A stretch of 32,373 nt of DNA from Clostridia bacterium (GTDB taxonomy: Bacteria; Bacillota; Clostridia; Christensenellales; Pumilibacteraceae), in the NCBI GenBank assembly GCA_017623455.1, contig JAGAPA010000077.1:1-32373 (forward strand), in the 5' to 3' direction. A program made the position numbers and the translations under genes. The notes below the pieces were generated by a model. The model was not told where the DNA came from. It searched no databases and saw only the letters and a program-made list of their open reading frames with translations. This document shows, piece by piece, positions 16,428 to 25,285 of this stretch; the stretch's first letter is position 1, and each line of letters begins with the position of its first letter.

Positions 16428-16464
16428 CATTGCGTGTTCTCCGCTTTTGGAAGAACACGCAATG
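16428..16464 (+). repeat. Right copy of the island-flanking repeat
   Basis: Perfect 13-bp inverted repeat CATTGCGTGTTCT / AGAACACGCAATG around an 11-base centre. It matches 14288-14320 at 31 of 33 positions. It sits 9 bp beyond the stop codon of the second TIR gene. Confidence 0.8.
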
Positions 16465-16472
16465 AGTGCTAT

Positions 16473-19400
16473 TTAGAAAAATATAAGTCCCAATACGCAA
16501 CATACAATGGTTGCTAAAAGAGTAATAACGCTTATCCATCTTTTTTCGGAGCTTACTCCGATTGCTATAAGGGAGTTTATTACCACCGTGGAGGAAATTC
16601 CCACGAAAACTACTTTGTGCCAGCTTGGAAGAACTACTAAAAGTATTACGTTTACTACCGCAAGCGCGATATTTATTATGCGACCTGCTTGTGCGTATTT
16701 GTCAAAGTCTACATTATAATCGCCATTAGACACGTATCTGCAAATTGCTATACAAAGCAGAATAATTGCAATGGATCCGGGGATAGCGACAAACCACTGT
16801 CCAACCGTCCAATTGTCTATTGCTACCACTACCGCAACTACTGCAAGAAGCGAGGTGGGCGCGGCGGCAAGCACGGACTTTTTGGGCTCTAAGCATGCAA
16901 ACGCGATACCCGTAAAGAACAAAACTATCGAATAGCCGTAACAGATTATTGCGTAATTTCCCTTGTTTATGATTTGCAACAAAAGGTTGAGGATTGCAAG
17001 CGAGAAAATAAATATACTCGAAAAAGCATAATCGGAGTCATTAGGTGTTCCGTCCATAATAGGCAAGAACGCGCACACCGCTATGGGCAAAACGAAAGCT
17101 ATACCGCCAGCAATAGAGAACAACCATTGTGCAACCGTCCAGTTGAATGGCCATTTGAAGATAACGAACAACAATGCGATTATACCTGCAAGCACCGCGG
17201 TAAGAACGGTAATAGTGGCAAGCGCAGGAAGGAATTTTACCACGGATTGCATTGAGTCCTTAAATCCTTTAGCAAACGCGTCCTTTTTTGCTTTGCTACG
17301 TTTTTGGGGCAATTGCGCGAGCAGTCGTTTACTGTCTTTGTAGTCGCCAAGCTCTTCCAAAATACGTTGCGCTTCGTTGTAGCTGTTTTTATATTTCAAG
17401 TAGTCCATCAGATTACATGCGCGATCATATTCGCTTTCTCTTATTGCCTCTTCTCTAAGCTCGGGAAGACGCTGTAGAAGCTCGTTGGAATCCTTGTAAC
17501 CGTTAAGCTCTTTAAGACTGTTCTGTATTTCCTCGTAGTATTCTTCATCGGCAGTACCTAGCTCGGTTTGTATCATACTGAGAACCACGTCGTAACGGTT
17601 GCTGATCTCCAACTCTTCACGGATTGTGGGAAGCCTGCTAAGTATCTTGTCGGCATTCTTATATCCGCTTGCCTTTTTCAAAAGCTCGACTTTTCTGTCG
17701 TACTCTTCATCCACGATAAGGTCACCGTCAGGGATTTCGCAAGCCTGATCGTAATACTGCTTCTTTATCTGTTTTTCGCGAACTTTGGGAAGGGCTGAGT
17801 ACAACTCGTCGGCGTCCTTATATCCGCTTGCGTTTTTGAGCAAGGACAGCTTCTGCTCGTACTGAACTTCGTCTAAAAGCTGAGCGTCGCCTATATTTTG
17901 CGCTTGCATATAATAGTTACGCTTTATGCTCTCGTTACGTTTTTGATCAAGATTTGCAAGAAGGGCATCGGCATCCTTGTATCCGCTTGCTTTTTCCAAA
18001 TTGGCTTTAACGCGTGCAAACGTTGAATCGTTTATGAGCTCGTCGTCGTTTACGGAAACCGCATCCTTGTAGCAAACTTCCTTAAGGAGCATTTCGCGAC
18101 GGTTTTTTGCCTGCTCGCGCAACTCGTCCGCATCCTTATATCCGCTTGCCCTTGTCAGATCGTCGGTAATTTGCTTGAATTTTACAGGACTGAGTAGATC
18201 TTCGTCGGTATATCTTGCAGAGCGGTCGTAATTCTTACGCTTTTCGGCAAGATCCTTTTCGTTTTTGAGATTGCGGTATAAATATTCCGCATCCTTATAA
18301 CCTCTTGCCTTTTCCAAGTGCATTCTTACCTGATTGTACACGGCGTCGTGCGTAATATCGCCTTTCATAAGATTCATGGCAATATTGTACTCTTTGCTCC
18401 TGATGGCATTTTCCAGCTTATCCTTAAATCTGCCGTCGGAGAACTTTATTGCTTTTTCGTAGTTTGAGTTCTTTTCAAAACCGTTTATTCCTACGAGCTG
18501 TTCGAAACTACTTACCTTATGATCGCAAAACGCTTTCATTAAATACGCCTGAGCGTTTTTGGGGTCTTCGTCCAAAATCTTTTCCGCATACTCGTTTGCT
18601 TTTTGCCAGTCGCTATCGCCAATAAATATCTCGATACGCTGTAAGTAATTATTGATTTTGTCCTGCAATGCATTTGAAGCGGATGTGGGCGCAGAGGGCT
18701 GATTTTGGACGGTCTGTGTCGCATTTTGCTCGATACGTATGCTTGCAACAGCGTCAACTCTTCCAAATTTACTATCAATCTGACGGGTAAGATTTTCGGT
18801 AAAATCCATATCTGCGGTGTTCAAAGCCTGAAACTCCGCAAGCTCCTCGGGCAAGTCGTACGCGTCTATTACACTGATGCAAGGAACGATACTCTTTGTG
18901 TAATCGCTTTGCATAAATTCCAAAAATCTACTCCACTCGTTTCGTACCCAAGGCGCGTTCACGTAGTCTTTGGACGTGGTTACAACGAGCATAACCTTTG
19001 CAGAAATGAGGGCGGAATAAATAATCGGTTCGTACTTTTTACTGGCAAGCTCTTTGAGCGTTACACGAGAAAAGAACACCTTATAGCCTTTGCTCGTAAG
19101 GTTTGCGTGAATTCTGTTTGCAATCTGAGAATCTCTCGTTCTTCTGCCGTTTTCGTCACTCTCTTTATAGCAAATAAAGACGTCGTAAGGCTCTTCTTGA
19201 TTTGCCTTTTCGATTATCTCTTTTTGTATTCTGTCAATCTCTTTGGCTTCCGCTTCGTAAATTGCTTTTTCTTCCACGGTGGCTCTGCTCATAATGAGCT
19301 TGTAATCTTTGTTGTCGAAGATGCTTTGCATCACCGTTCTGTGGCAGGTGGGAAGCTTTTTCTCGGTTAGGTCGTCGTCTACATATTCTATTCCGTACTC

Positions 19401-19649
19401 ACACAAAAGCTTGCACCAGTACGCCTCGTTATCGTCGGGGTATTTGGCGATAATGCTTTCGTACTGCTTTTTTGCAACGTCGAACCTGCAAGCACTACGG
19501 TACTCGTTGGCTTTTACGAAAAGCTCTAATTTTTGAGGATCGTCGGGGGTGGGAACCGTTTGCTCCATTCCGCAAAAATCACAAACGACTATTTTCTGCC
19601 CGTCTATAATACTTATTTCGCTACCGCAATTTTTACAGTAAAGACTCAT
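16473..19649 (-). CDS. Membrane-anchored TIR-domain protein with zinc ribbon and 53-residue helical repeats (TIR paralogue 2)
   Basis: A 1058-residue protein. Domains: zinc ribbon with C5, C8, C23 and C26; TPR-like segment (about 40-85); TIR domain (about 154-298) with YDVFICYKE and E207 in KYEPIIYSAL at the catalytic glutamate position; TPR-like segment (about 330-385); an alpha-solenoid of seven repeats marked by GYKDA-type motifs at about 450, 503, 556, 609, 662, 717 and 768, a period near 53; then roughly eight or nine membrane helices (about 802-1058) with an internal duplication marked by NWTVAQW (836-842) and NWTVGQW (946-952). The first 150 residues are nearly the same as in paralogue 1. 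The start has AAGGAAAG upstream. The likely topology puts the TIR in the cytosol at the membrane. Enzyme activity and trigger are not known. Confidence 0.9.
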   Translation of the reverse strand: MSLYCKNCGSEISIIDGQKIVVCDFCGMEQTVPTPDDPQKLELFVKANEYRSACRFDVAKKQYESIIAKYPDDNEAYWCKLLCEYGIEYVDDDLTEKKLPTCHRTVMQSIFDNKDYKLIMSRATVEEKAIYEAEAKEIDRIQKEIIEKANQEEPYDVFICYKESDENGRRTRDSQIANRIHANLTSKGYKVFFSRVTLKELASKKYEPIIYSALISAKVMLVVTTSKDYVNAPWVRNEWSRFLEFMQSDYTKSIVPCISVIDAYDLPEELAEFQALNTADMDFTENLTRQIDSKFGRVDAVASIRIEQNATQTVQNQPSAPTSASNALQDKINNYLQRIEIFIGDSDWQKANEYAEKILDEDPKNAQAYLMKAFCDHKVSSFEQLVGINGFEKNSNYEKAIKFSDGRFKDKLENAIRSKEYNIAMNLMKGDITHDAVYNQVRMHLEKARGYKDAEYLYRNLKNEKDLAEKRKNYDRSARYTDEDLLSPVKFKQITDDLTRASGYKDADELREQAKNRREMLLKEVCYKDAVSVNDDELINDSTFARVKANLEKASGYKDADALLANLDQKRNESIKRNYYMQAQNIGDAQLLDEVQYEQKLSLLKNASGYKDADELYSALPKVREKQIKKQYYDQACEIPDGDLIVDEEYDRKVELLKKASGYKNADKILSRLPTIREELEISNRYDVVLSMIQTELGTADEEYYEEIQNSLKELNGYKDSNELLQRLPELREEAIRESEYDRACNLMDYLKYKNSYNEAQRILEELGDYKDSKRLLAQLPQKRSKAKKDAFAKGFKDSMQSVVKFLPALATITVLTAVLAGIIALLFVIFKWPFNWTVAQWLFSIAGGIAFVLPIAVCAFLPIMDGTPNDSDYAFSSIFIFSLAILNLLLQIINKGNYAIICYGYSIVLFFTGIAFACLEPKKSVLAAAPTSLLAVVAVVVAIDNWTVGQWFVAIPGSIAIILLCIAICRYVSNGDYNVDFDKYAQAGRIINIALAVVNVILLVVLPSWHKVVFVGISSTVVINSLIAIGVSSEKRWISVITLLATIVCCVLGLIFF

Positions 19650-19685
19650 TTTTTCTCTTTCCTTGATTATTAATTAATATCAAAT

Positions 19686-19714
19686 ATTATAACACTTGAT
19701 TATAGGTTTGGCAA
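19686..19714 (-). promoter_or_regulatory. Promoter of TIR paralogue 2, overlapping the 3' end of the AraC gene
   Basis: Minus strand TTGCCA (19709-19714), 17-bp spacer, perfect TATAAT (19686-19691). The -35 box lies within the last codons of the upstream AraC-family gene, whose stop codon is at 19700. No terminator separates the two genes, so read-through from the regulator is also possible. Confidence 0.7.
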
Positions 19715-20467
19715 ATGAATTTGGGTATTTCTATAAACTTTAGGAGAGGTCCCCACGTACTTTTTGAAAATTCTCGAAAAGCCGAGCGCATCGTCATACC
19801 CTACCGACAACGCTACGTCGGATATGGGAGCCGAGGTCTTTTGCAAGAGCTCTTTGGCTCTGTCCATTCGCTTTTTCATGATATAGTCCATGGTGGATAG
19901 TCCGTACTTTTTGACAAACAACACTCGCAAATACTTACGCTCTACGTTTACGTGAGAGGCGACGTCTTCTACCGTAATTCTTTTATGAAAATTTCCGTCT
20001 ATAAACTGCTTTGCATTCTGCGCGTAATCCCTTTCGTTTTCGCTGTCAACCTCGCAATTTAGGGCTAACATGATTTTAGCAATGCCCTCGCTCTCGGTTA
20101 CGTTTTTAGGTTCGTAAGGCTTGTTAAGCCCGAACAACGCGAGCGCGGTTTTTTCTATTCTTTCCACGTCGCGCACGGTAAACGCTTCGGATTTTTGAGG
20201 AATTCCGCTTTTTATGAACAGTTCCTCCGTATCTTCTCCCTCAAGACGAAACCACACGTAAGTCCAAGGATTTTCGCGATCGGGGAAGTAATTAACAAAA
20301 TCGTTTTTTCTTGTCACGAATCCGTCGCCTTTGCCTAACTTTTTTCCGTTAAACCACCCCTCGCCGTCTACGATATAATGAACGGCGCAATTAAGGTGCA
20401 TTATAAGCTTTTGAGGCGCTTTATCGCTTGCGCATTTTTCGTACATACCCGAAGATATTTTCAGCAT
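19700..20467 (-). CDS. AraC-family transcriptional regulator
   Basis: A 255-residue regulator: N-terminal cupin-like sugar-sensing domain (about 1-100, with HYIVDGEGWFNGKKLGKGDGF) and C-terminal double helix-turn-helix domain (about 160-250, with ITVEDVASHVNVERKYLRVLF, and ISDVALSVGYDDALGFSRIFKKYVGTSPKVYR). AGGAG precedes the start. It is transcribed divergently from the beta-galactosidase gene 105 bp away and is the likely activator of that gene in response to a sugar. Confidence 0.93.
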   Translation of the reverse strand: MLKISSGMYEKCASDKAPQKLIMHLNCAVHYIVDGEGWFNGKKLGKGDGFVTRKNDFVNYFPDRENPWTYVWFRLEGEDTEELFIKSGIPQKSEAFTVRDVERIEKTALALFGLNKPYEPKNVTESEGIAKIMLALNCEVDSENERDYAQNAKQFIDGNFHKRITVEDVASHVNVERKYLRVLFVKKYGLSTMDYIMKKRMDRAKELLQKTSAPISDVALSVGYDDALGFSRIFKKYVGTSPKVYRNTQIHLPNL

Positions 20468-20520
20468 AGTCGTTTCTCCTTTTTACCATTTTACCATATT
20501 TATAAGTCAAAAAGCAATTC

Positions 20521-20546
20521 TTTTCACACTGATTTTGTGTTAAAAT
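20521..20546 (+). promoter_or_regulatory. Likely activator-dependent promoter of the beta-galactosidase gene
   Basis: A good -10 (TAAAAT, 20541-20546) lacks a recognisable -35 at 17 bp. A small inverted repeat ACAC-N7-GTGT (20526-20540) occupies the spacer. A weak -35 is what one expects for a promoter needing an AraC-type activator. The site assignment is tentative. Confidence 0.4.
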
Positions 20547-20572
20547 TACATAAAAAGAGTTTTGGAGGAATT

Positions 20573-23500
20573 ATGAGTATAAATAAAAAAGATTTATTGT
20601 ACACAACCGATCCCAATATTGAAAACAACCACGTTTTGCATATTAACCGCCTTGCACCGAGAACCACGGTAGTTCCGGCTAAAAAGAGCGGTGTGTACTA
20701 TCGAAACAAGGAAGAGTCAGAGCTTTTGACTATGCTTAACGGCGATTATAAGTTTGCATACCACTCTTACGACGATATGCCGTGTTTTTACCGAGAGGAC
20801 GTTTGTGATAGTGAGTGGGACGTGATTGACGTTCCGTCCATGTGGCAGTTCAGGGGTTACGGCGAATGTACGTACCCGAATATTCATTACCCTATTCCTT
20901 TCGATCCGCCGTACGTCAAGGTGGAAAATCCCGTGGGATATTATCGCAAAAAGTTCGCGCTTGACAAAAAATCAGGCAAGACCATACTGCACTTTTCAGG
21001 AGTTGACAACGCTTTTTATGCGTACGTAAACGGAGTTTTGGCGGGCTTTTCAAAGGGCTCGAGGCTTTGCGCGGAGTTTGACGTAACAGACCTTGTAAGA
21101 GAGGGCGAAAACCTTTTAGCGGTCAAGGTTTTTACGTATTCGGACGCAACGTATCTCGAAAATCAGGACATGCTGATGGCAAACGGCATATTCCGCGACG
21201 TATATTTAATACGTACTGACAAGGCTACGCTGTGGGATTATCGCGTAACCACCACTTATGACAGTATTACGGTGAACGCGCAGTTTGACGCAGATGAAAA
21301 CTGCGAAGTCGAGCTTGTTTTGGACGGTCAGACCGTTCGCTATCCGCTCGTTCAAAACGTTTGCCACACTTTTACTTTGCAAAACCCCAAGCTATGGAAC
21401 GCGGAAGAGCCTAATCTTTACGATTTAGGCATTACCGTTTACAAAAACGGCGAGATGCTTGAAACACATTCTAAAAAGGTGGGAATAATGCACTCGCGAG
21501 TTGAGGGCAACAAATTCCTCGTAAACGAAAAGCCTGTTTATATCAAGGGGGTAAACCGACACGAAACGTGCGCGGACAACGGCAGGGCTATAAACGTTGA
21601 GCAGATTAAGCGCGATTTGGAGCTTATTAAGGAAAACAATCTTAACGCAATACGCCTTTCTCACTACACTAACAATCCTGCAACCTACGAATACGCGGCG
21701 TTACTCGGACTGTACCTTATGGACGAGGCTGATCTTGAAACTCACGGAGCTTGGACGGCAGGCGATCAAGGATTTTTGAGTAAAGATCCCGATTGGCTGG
21801 ACGCATACAAAGACAGGGTTGTAAGAATGCTCGAAACTAACAAGAACGAACCGTGTATTTTTATTTGGTCGGTTGGCAACGAGTGCGGTACGGGCGAAAA
21901 CCTTTATGAATGTGTAAGAATTTGTAATGAGTTTGACCCGACAAAGCCTTGCACGATTACTCAGGACAAGGACGGTGCTCATTCTGCTTTTAGACTGATA
22001 GGCTACTACCCTATGTCGAGAATTGCCGAATATCCCGACGACGGACGCGCGCCCGTTATTGCTATAGAGTACGCGCACGCAATGGGTAACAGTAGCGGAA
22101 CGCTGAAAGATTATTGGGATTATAACTACACTCACGAGCATTTTATAGGCGGATTTGTTTGGGAATTTAAGAGTCACGGTTTTTATGCAAAAGACGAAAA
22201 CGGCAAGCTTTATACAAAGATGGGCGGAGATTTTATCAATAATAAATACCATTGGTCCAACTTCTGCTTAGACGGTTACACAATGGTGGACGGCACTCCC
22301 AAGCATACTTGGTACGAGCTTGGAAACGTATCGTTTTGCGCATACGTATGCTACAAAAACGGTAAAATCAGCATAAAAAACACCAACGATTTTCGCTCAC
22401 TTTCCTACCTTAAAGCGAGCTATGAAATAGTTGAAGATTACACAGTGCTAAGAAGCGGTGAGCTTAAAATCCCCGAGGTTTTACCCCACAAATGGTTTGA
22501 CGCGGATATTGACACGAACGTACAAAATCCCAAACCGGGCAAAGACTACTACGTTAACGTCCGCTTTTATGAAAACGGCAAAGAGGTTTGCTTAAAACAG
22601 ATAAAGCTTGACGCAACCTCGCCAAAGGAAAAGTACGTTTCCACTCCGTTCTCTTACTGCGCAAGCGTTAAAAACAAAGTTCTTACAGTACAGGGCAACA
22701 ACTTTACCGTCAAGTTTGACAAAGGGTATATTTGCTATTACGAAAAGGACGGCGTAACCGTTATTGACAAACCGCTTTCCCTCAACTTGTACAGAGCTCC
22801 CATTGATAACGACGGCATTACCAATTTTTCGATATGGGCGCTACGCCATATTCAAAAGTGGAACGAGTCGCTTATTAAGCATTTTAAGTTCCACCTTTCC
22901 GACGTTTCGACAAGCGAAAAGGCAGATAAATTCACACTTATTTGCAACGGCAAATTTGAAGCCGAAACTTTTTATAAAGGCTTTGCGTGCAGTTTAGTAT
23001 ACGAGATTTTCACCGACGGAATTATCCACGTAAGCGTGAAAGCCGAGCCGTTCGGCGAGCTTCCGTCCGCTCTTCCAAGATTCGGTTTTTGTATTCCCTT
23101 GCCCTGCGACTACAGAAACGTTACTTGGTTTGGACGAGGCAAGCGCGAAAGCTACAGCGATAGTATTGCAAACGCGCCCGTAGGTCTATATAACGCTGAT
23201 ATTGAAGACACTTACACCGTTTTTGACGTTCCGCAAGAAAGCGGTAACCACGAAAACGCGCAGTTTGTTACGCTTGATAACGGAAAGAATAGTTTCTCAA
23301 TCTCCGCGCAAGGCAATATGAGCTTTTCGTATCACGACTTTACTCTTGACACCTTAGAAAAAGCAAGACACCGAAACGAACTTGTAAAGGACGGCAACAA
23401 CAACTATTTGTACGTTGACTACAAAATGAGGGGCTTGGGCGGAAAATCGTGCGGTCCCGACCCCGAGGAGCAATACGAATTCCATCCACATTCTTTCCTC

Positions 23501-23662
23501 TTCTCCTTCGTTATCTCCGCCTCAGATAAAGAGGGCGCGTACGAGCTTTGCAGAAAGGATTTTGGAAAACAGACGAAAGCTTTGTCGGATACCTTTGTAT
23601 ACGTTGTACCCTCTCAACCAAGAGAGCTTGTAGACTGCAAGATTGAAGAGGGCGACGAGTAG
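20573..23662 (+). CDS. lacZ: Beta-galactosidase, glycoside hydrolase family 2 (LacZ type)
   Basis: A 1029-residue cytosolic enzyme hydrolysing terminal beta-galactosides. Family landmarks: N-terminal sugar-binding domain with HYPIPFDPPYV and NPVGYYRKKF, TIM-barrel with acid/base E437 in GNECGTGENL and nucleophile E499 in IEYAHAMGNSSG, and the C-terminal beta-sandwich domain 5 with WFGRGKRESYSD and CGPDPEEQYEFH. Length matches LacZ/EbgA. Start at 20573 has GGAGG 6 nt upstream; an in-frame extension of 65 codons runs back through the promoter region and into the divergent regulator gene and is not used. The last codons form the first unit of a tandem repeat that continues past the stop codon. 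Confidence 0.95.
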   Translation: MSINKKDLLYTTDPNIENNHVLHINRLAPRTTVVPAKKSGVYYRNKEESELLTMLNGDYKFAYHSYDDMPCFYREDVCDSEWDVIDVPSMWQFRGYGECTYPNIHYPIPFDPPYVKVENPVGYYRKKFALDKKSGKTILHFSGVDNAFYAYVNGVLAGFSKGSRLCAEFDVTDLVREGENLLAVKVFTYSDATYLENQDMLMANGIFRDVYLIRTDKATLWDYRVTTTYDSITVNAQFDADENCEVELVLDGQTVRYPLVQNVCHTFTLQNPKLWNAEEPNLYDLGITVYKNGEMLETHSKKVGIMHSRVEGNKFLVNEKPVYIKGVNRHETCADNGRAINVEQIKRDLELIKENNLNAIRLSHYTNNPATYEYAALLGLYLMDEADLETHGAWTAGDQGFLSKDPDWLDAYKDRVVRMLETNKNEPCIFIWSVGNECGTGENLYECVRICNEFDPTKPCTITQDKDGAHSAFRLIGYYPMSRIAEYPDDGRAPVIAIEYAHAMGNSSGTLKDYWDYNYTHEHFIGGFVWEFKSHGFYAKDENGKLYTKMGGDFINNKYHWSNFCLDGYTMVDGTPKHTWYELGNVSFCAYVCYKNGKISIKNTNDFRSLSYLKASYEIVEDYTVLRSGELKIPEVLPHKWFDADIDTNVQNPKPGKDYYVNVRFYENGKEVCLKQIKLDATSPKEKYVSTPFSYCASVKNKVLTVQGNNFTVKFDKGYICYYEKDGVTVIDKPLSLNLYRAPIDNDGITNFSIWALRHIQKWNESLIKHFKFHLSDVSTSEKADKFTLICNGKFEAETFYKGFACSLVYEIFTDGIIHVSVKAEPFGELPSALPRFGFCIPLPCDYRNVTWFGRGKRESYSDSIANAPVGLYNADIEDTYTVFDVPQESGNHENAQFVTLDNGKNSFSISAQGNMSFSYHDFTLDTLEKARHRNELVKDGNNNYLYVDYKMRGLGGKSCGPDPEEQYEFHPHSFLFSFVISASDKEGAYELCRKDFGKQTKALSDTFVYVVPSQPRELVDCKIEEGDE

Positions 23663-23847
23663 AAGTTTGTTTTCGATTGTAAAATTGATGAGGGCGAGCT
23701 GTAGGGAAAGTTTTTTCAATTGCAAGATTGATAAGGGCGAGCTGTAAGGAAAGTTTTTTCAATTGCAAGATTGATGGGAGCGAGCTGTAGAAGTTAGTTT
23801 TCAATTGCAAGATTGATGGGTGCGAGCTGTAGAAGTTAGTTTTCAAT
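23636..23847 (+). repeat. Five tandem 42-43 bp repeats spanning the lacZ stop codon
   Basis: Units at 23636-23677 (42), 23678-23720 (43), 23721-23763 (43), 23764-23805 (42) and 23806-23847 (42). Unit 1 contains the final lacZ codons (CKIEEGDE) and the stop. Every later unit keeps a TAG or TAA at the same place. The last two units differ at one base. Open frames read on the minus strand through here are by-products of the repeat. Confidence 0.92.
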
Positions 23848-23867
23848 TATATATACTTTCTCAATAT

Positions 23868-23912
23868 AAAAAACTACCGTATAGAATTTTCTACACGGTA
23901 GTTTTATTTTTT
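23868..23912. terminator. Bidirectional terminator between lacZ and the small membrane protein gene
   Basis: Stem AAACTACCGTaTAGAA / TCTAcACGGTAGTTT, with TTTTATTTTTTTT on the right and an A-rich stretch on the left. It serves the two convergent genes. Confidence 0.85.
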
Positions 23913-23921
23913 TTAAGATTA

Positions 23922-24254
23922 TTAACAGCAGAAGCCGTAAATGCATCCGAAAAGCGCTACTGCAAAGAACAAGCCGGCTATTACGGTATTTACGATTGCG
24001 CTCTTGTACTCGGGGGATTTGTGGTTGATCTTCTTGTTGAGAAGCACAAGCACGTGACGAAGTGTTGCAAGCGCAAAAGCGAGAGCTACCACACCCAAAG
24101 TTACCGACATAAATATTCTTGCAAACTCTACCTGCTCGGTAAAGAAAAGCGATACGATAAGCGCAATAAGACCGATGAAAAGTAAAATCTCGGAAATTTG
24201 CTTAAGACCGAAGCCTTCAAAATATCTTGCTATAAAATTCTTCTTTTTTGCCAT
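23922..24254 (-). CDS. Small membrane protein, unknown function
   Basis: A 110-residue protein: basic N terminus (MAKKKNFIARYF), then three predicted membrane helices (about 20-38, 45-72 and 85-107), ending GCIYGFCC. No family was recognised. AGAGGAT precedes the start. It follows rluD by 68 bp with its own promoter. Confidence 0.75.
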   Translation of the reverse strand: MAKKKNFIARYFEGFGLKQISEILLFIGLIALIVSLFFTEQVEFARIFMSVTLGVVALAFALATLRHVLVLLNKKINHKSPEYKSAIVNTVIAGLFFAVALFGCIYGFCC

Positions 24255-24297
24255 GATTATATCCTCTTATTATTAAAAAACAATTAATGCTTTTGAT

Positions 24298-24326
24298 ATT
24301 TTACTACAAAATTTGTAAAAAGTCAA
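24298..24326 (-). promoter_or_regulatory. Promoter of the small membrane protein gene, overlapping the rluD stop codon
   Basis: Minus strand TTGACT (24321-24326), 17-bp spacer, TAAAAT (24298-24303). The -35 box includes the rluD stop codon. Confidence 0.65.
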
Positions 24327-25285
24327 TCAATATTAGCGATATCTTTAAGATAGTTGCTAATATCAAACGTATCTTTTCCGCTTTCTCTGGCTATTACGTC
24401 TAAAACAGACATAAAATATGACGGAAGCGGTGCCGTAAATTCCTGATATTCTCCGCTCTTAGGATGAACGAACCCAAGCAAAAACGAGTGAAGAAGCTGA
24501 CCTTGCAGGTTAAATCTTTGCTTTTTATATCCGTATGCCAAGTCGCCCACCACCGGATGAAGCAGGTATTTTGCATGCACTCTTATCTGGTGCGTTCTGC
24601 CCGTGTGGATACGGAACGCCACAAGACAGTTGTCCTTGTATCTTTGTATAACCTTATACGTGGTAATTGCTTCTCTTCCGTCGGGAGTTATCGCCATGGT
24701 TTTGCGGTCTTTGGGGTTTCTTCCTATCTTAGTTACAACCTTTCCGCTATCCTCTTTTATATTTCCCTCCAAAAGCGCCAGATATACCTTTTTTACACTG
24801 CGTTGCTCTATCTGCGCAGACAACGAAACGTGCGCGGTATCGTTTTTTGCAACCACCATAATGCCCGAGGTGTCCTTGTCAAGTCTGTGAACGATGCCCG
24901 GTCTAATCTCTCCGTTTATACCGGAAAGCGAGTCTAAGTGGAACATAAGTCCGTTAACGAGCGTATTATCGTAGTTACCTGCCGAAGGGTGCACGGTAAG
25001 ACCTTGCTGTTTGTTGATTATAGCAATATCAGAATCGTTGTAAATAATATCAAGCGGTATATCCTTTTTTTCTACGGTTTCGACAAGCTCGGGTTCTTCG
25101 TACGATACAACGTTACCCGTCTTTAGTTTTTGACCGCTTTTGGTAACCGCTTTTCCGTTTACGAAAACCAAGCCGTTGTCAACAAGGTGTCCGATATTGG
25201 ATCGGGTCTTCCCCGTCAGCGCGCTCAGTACGACGTCTATTCTTTCGCCGTTATATTCCTGTGTTATTTCAAACTGTTCTTTCAT
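24323..25285 (-). CDS. rluD: 23S rRNA pseudouridine synthase, RluD family
   Basis: A 320-residue RNA-modifying enzyme. The N-terminal S4 RNA-binding domain (about 12-65) has RIDVVLSALTGKTRS and VFVNGKAV. The catalytic domain has HRLDKDTSG with catalytic D136, and the substrate motif GRTHQIRVH. In the RluA/RluC/RluD group the exact target uridines cannot be read from the sequence. It overlaps the lspA stop by 4 bp, indicating translational coupling, an arrangement common in Bacillota. Confidence 0.93.
   Translation of the reverse strand: MKEQFEITQEYNGERIDVVLSALTGKTRSNIGHLVDNGLVFVNGKAVTKSGQKLKTGNVVSYEEPELVETVEKKDIPLDIIYNDSDIAIINKQQGLTVHPSAGNYDNTLVNGLMFHLDSLSGINGEIRPGIVHRLDKDTSGIMVVAKNDTAHVSLSAQIEQRSVKKVYLALLEGNIKEDSGKVVTKIGRNPKDRKTMAITPDGREAITTYKVIQRYKDNCLVAFRIHTGRTHQIRVHAKYLLHPVVGDLAYGYKKQRFNLQGQLLHSFLLGFVHPKSGEYQEFTAPLPSYFMSVLDVIARESGKDTFDISNYLKDIANID

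Noticed and set aside
14280-16464. Prophage or integrative element
   Set aside because: No integrase, transposase, phage structural gene or tRNA attachment site is visible; only the bracketing repeats support mobility.
23511-23846. Minus-strand frames with repeated FYSS/SILQL peptides
   Set aside because: By-product of the 42-43 bp tandem repeats and the lacZ antisense strand.
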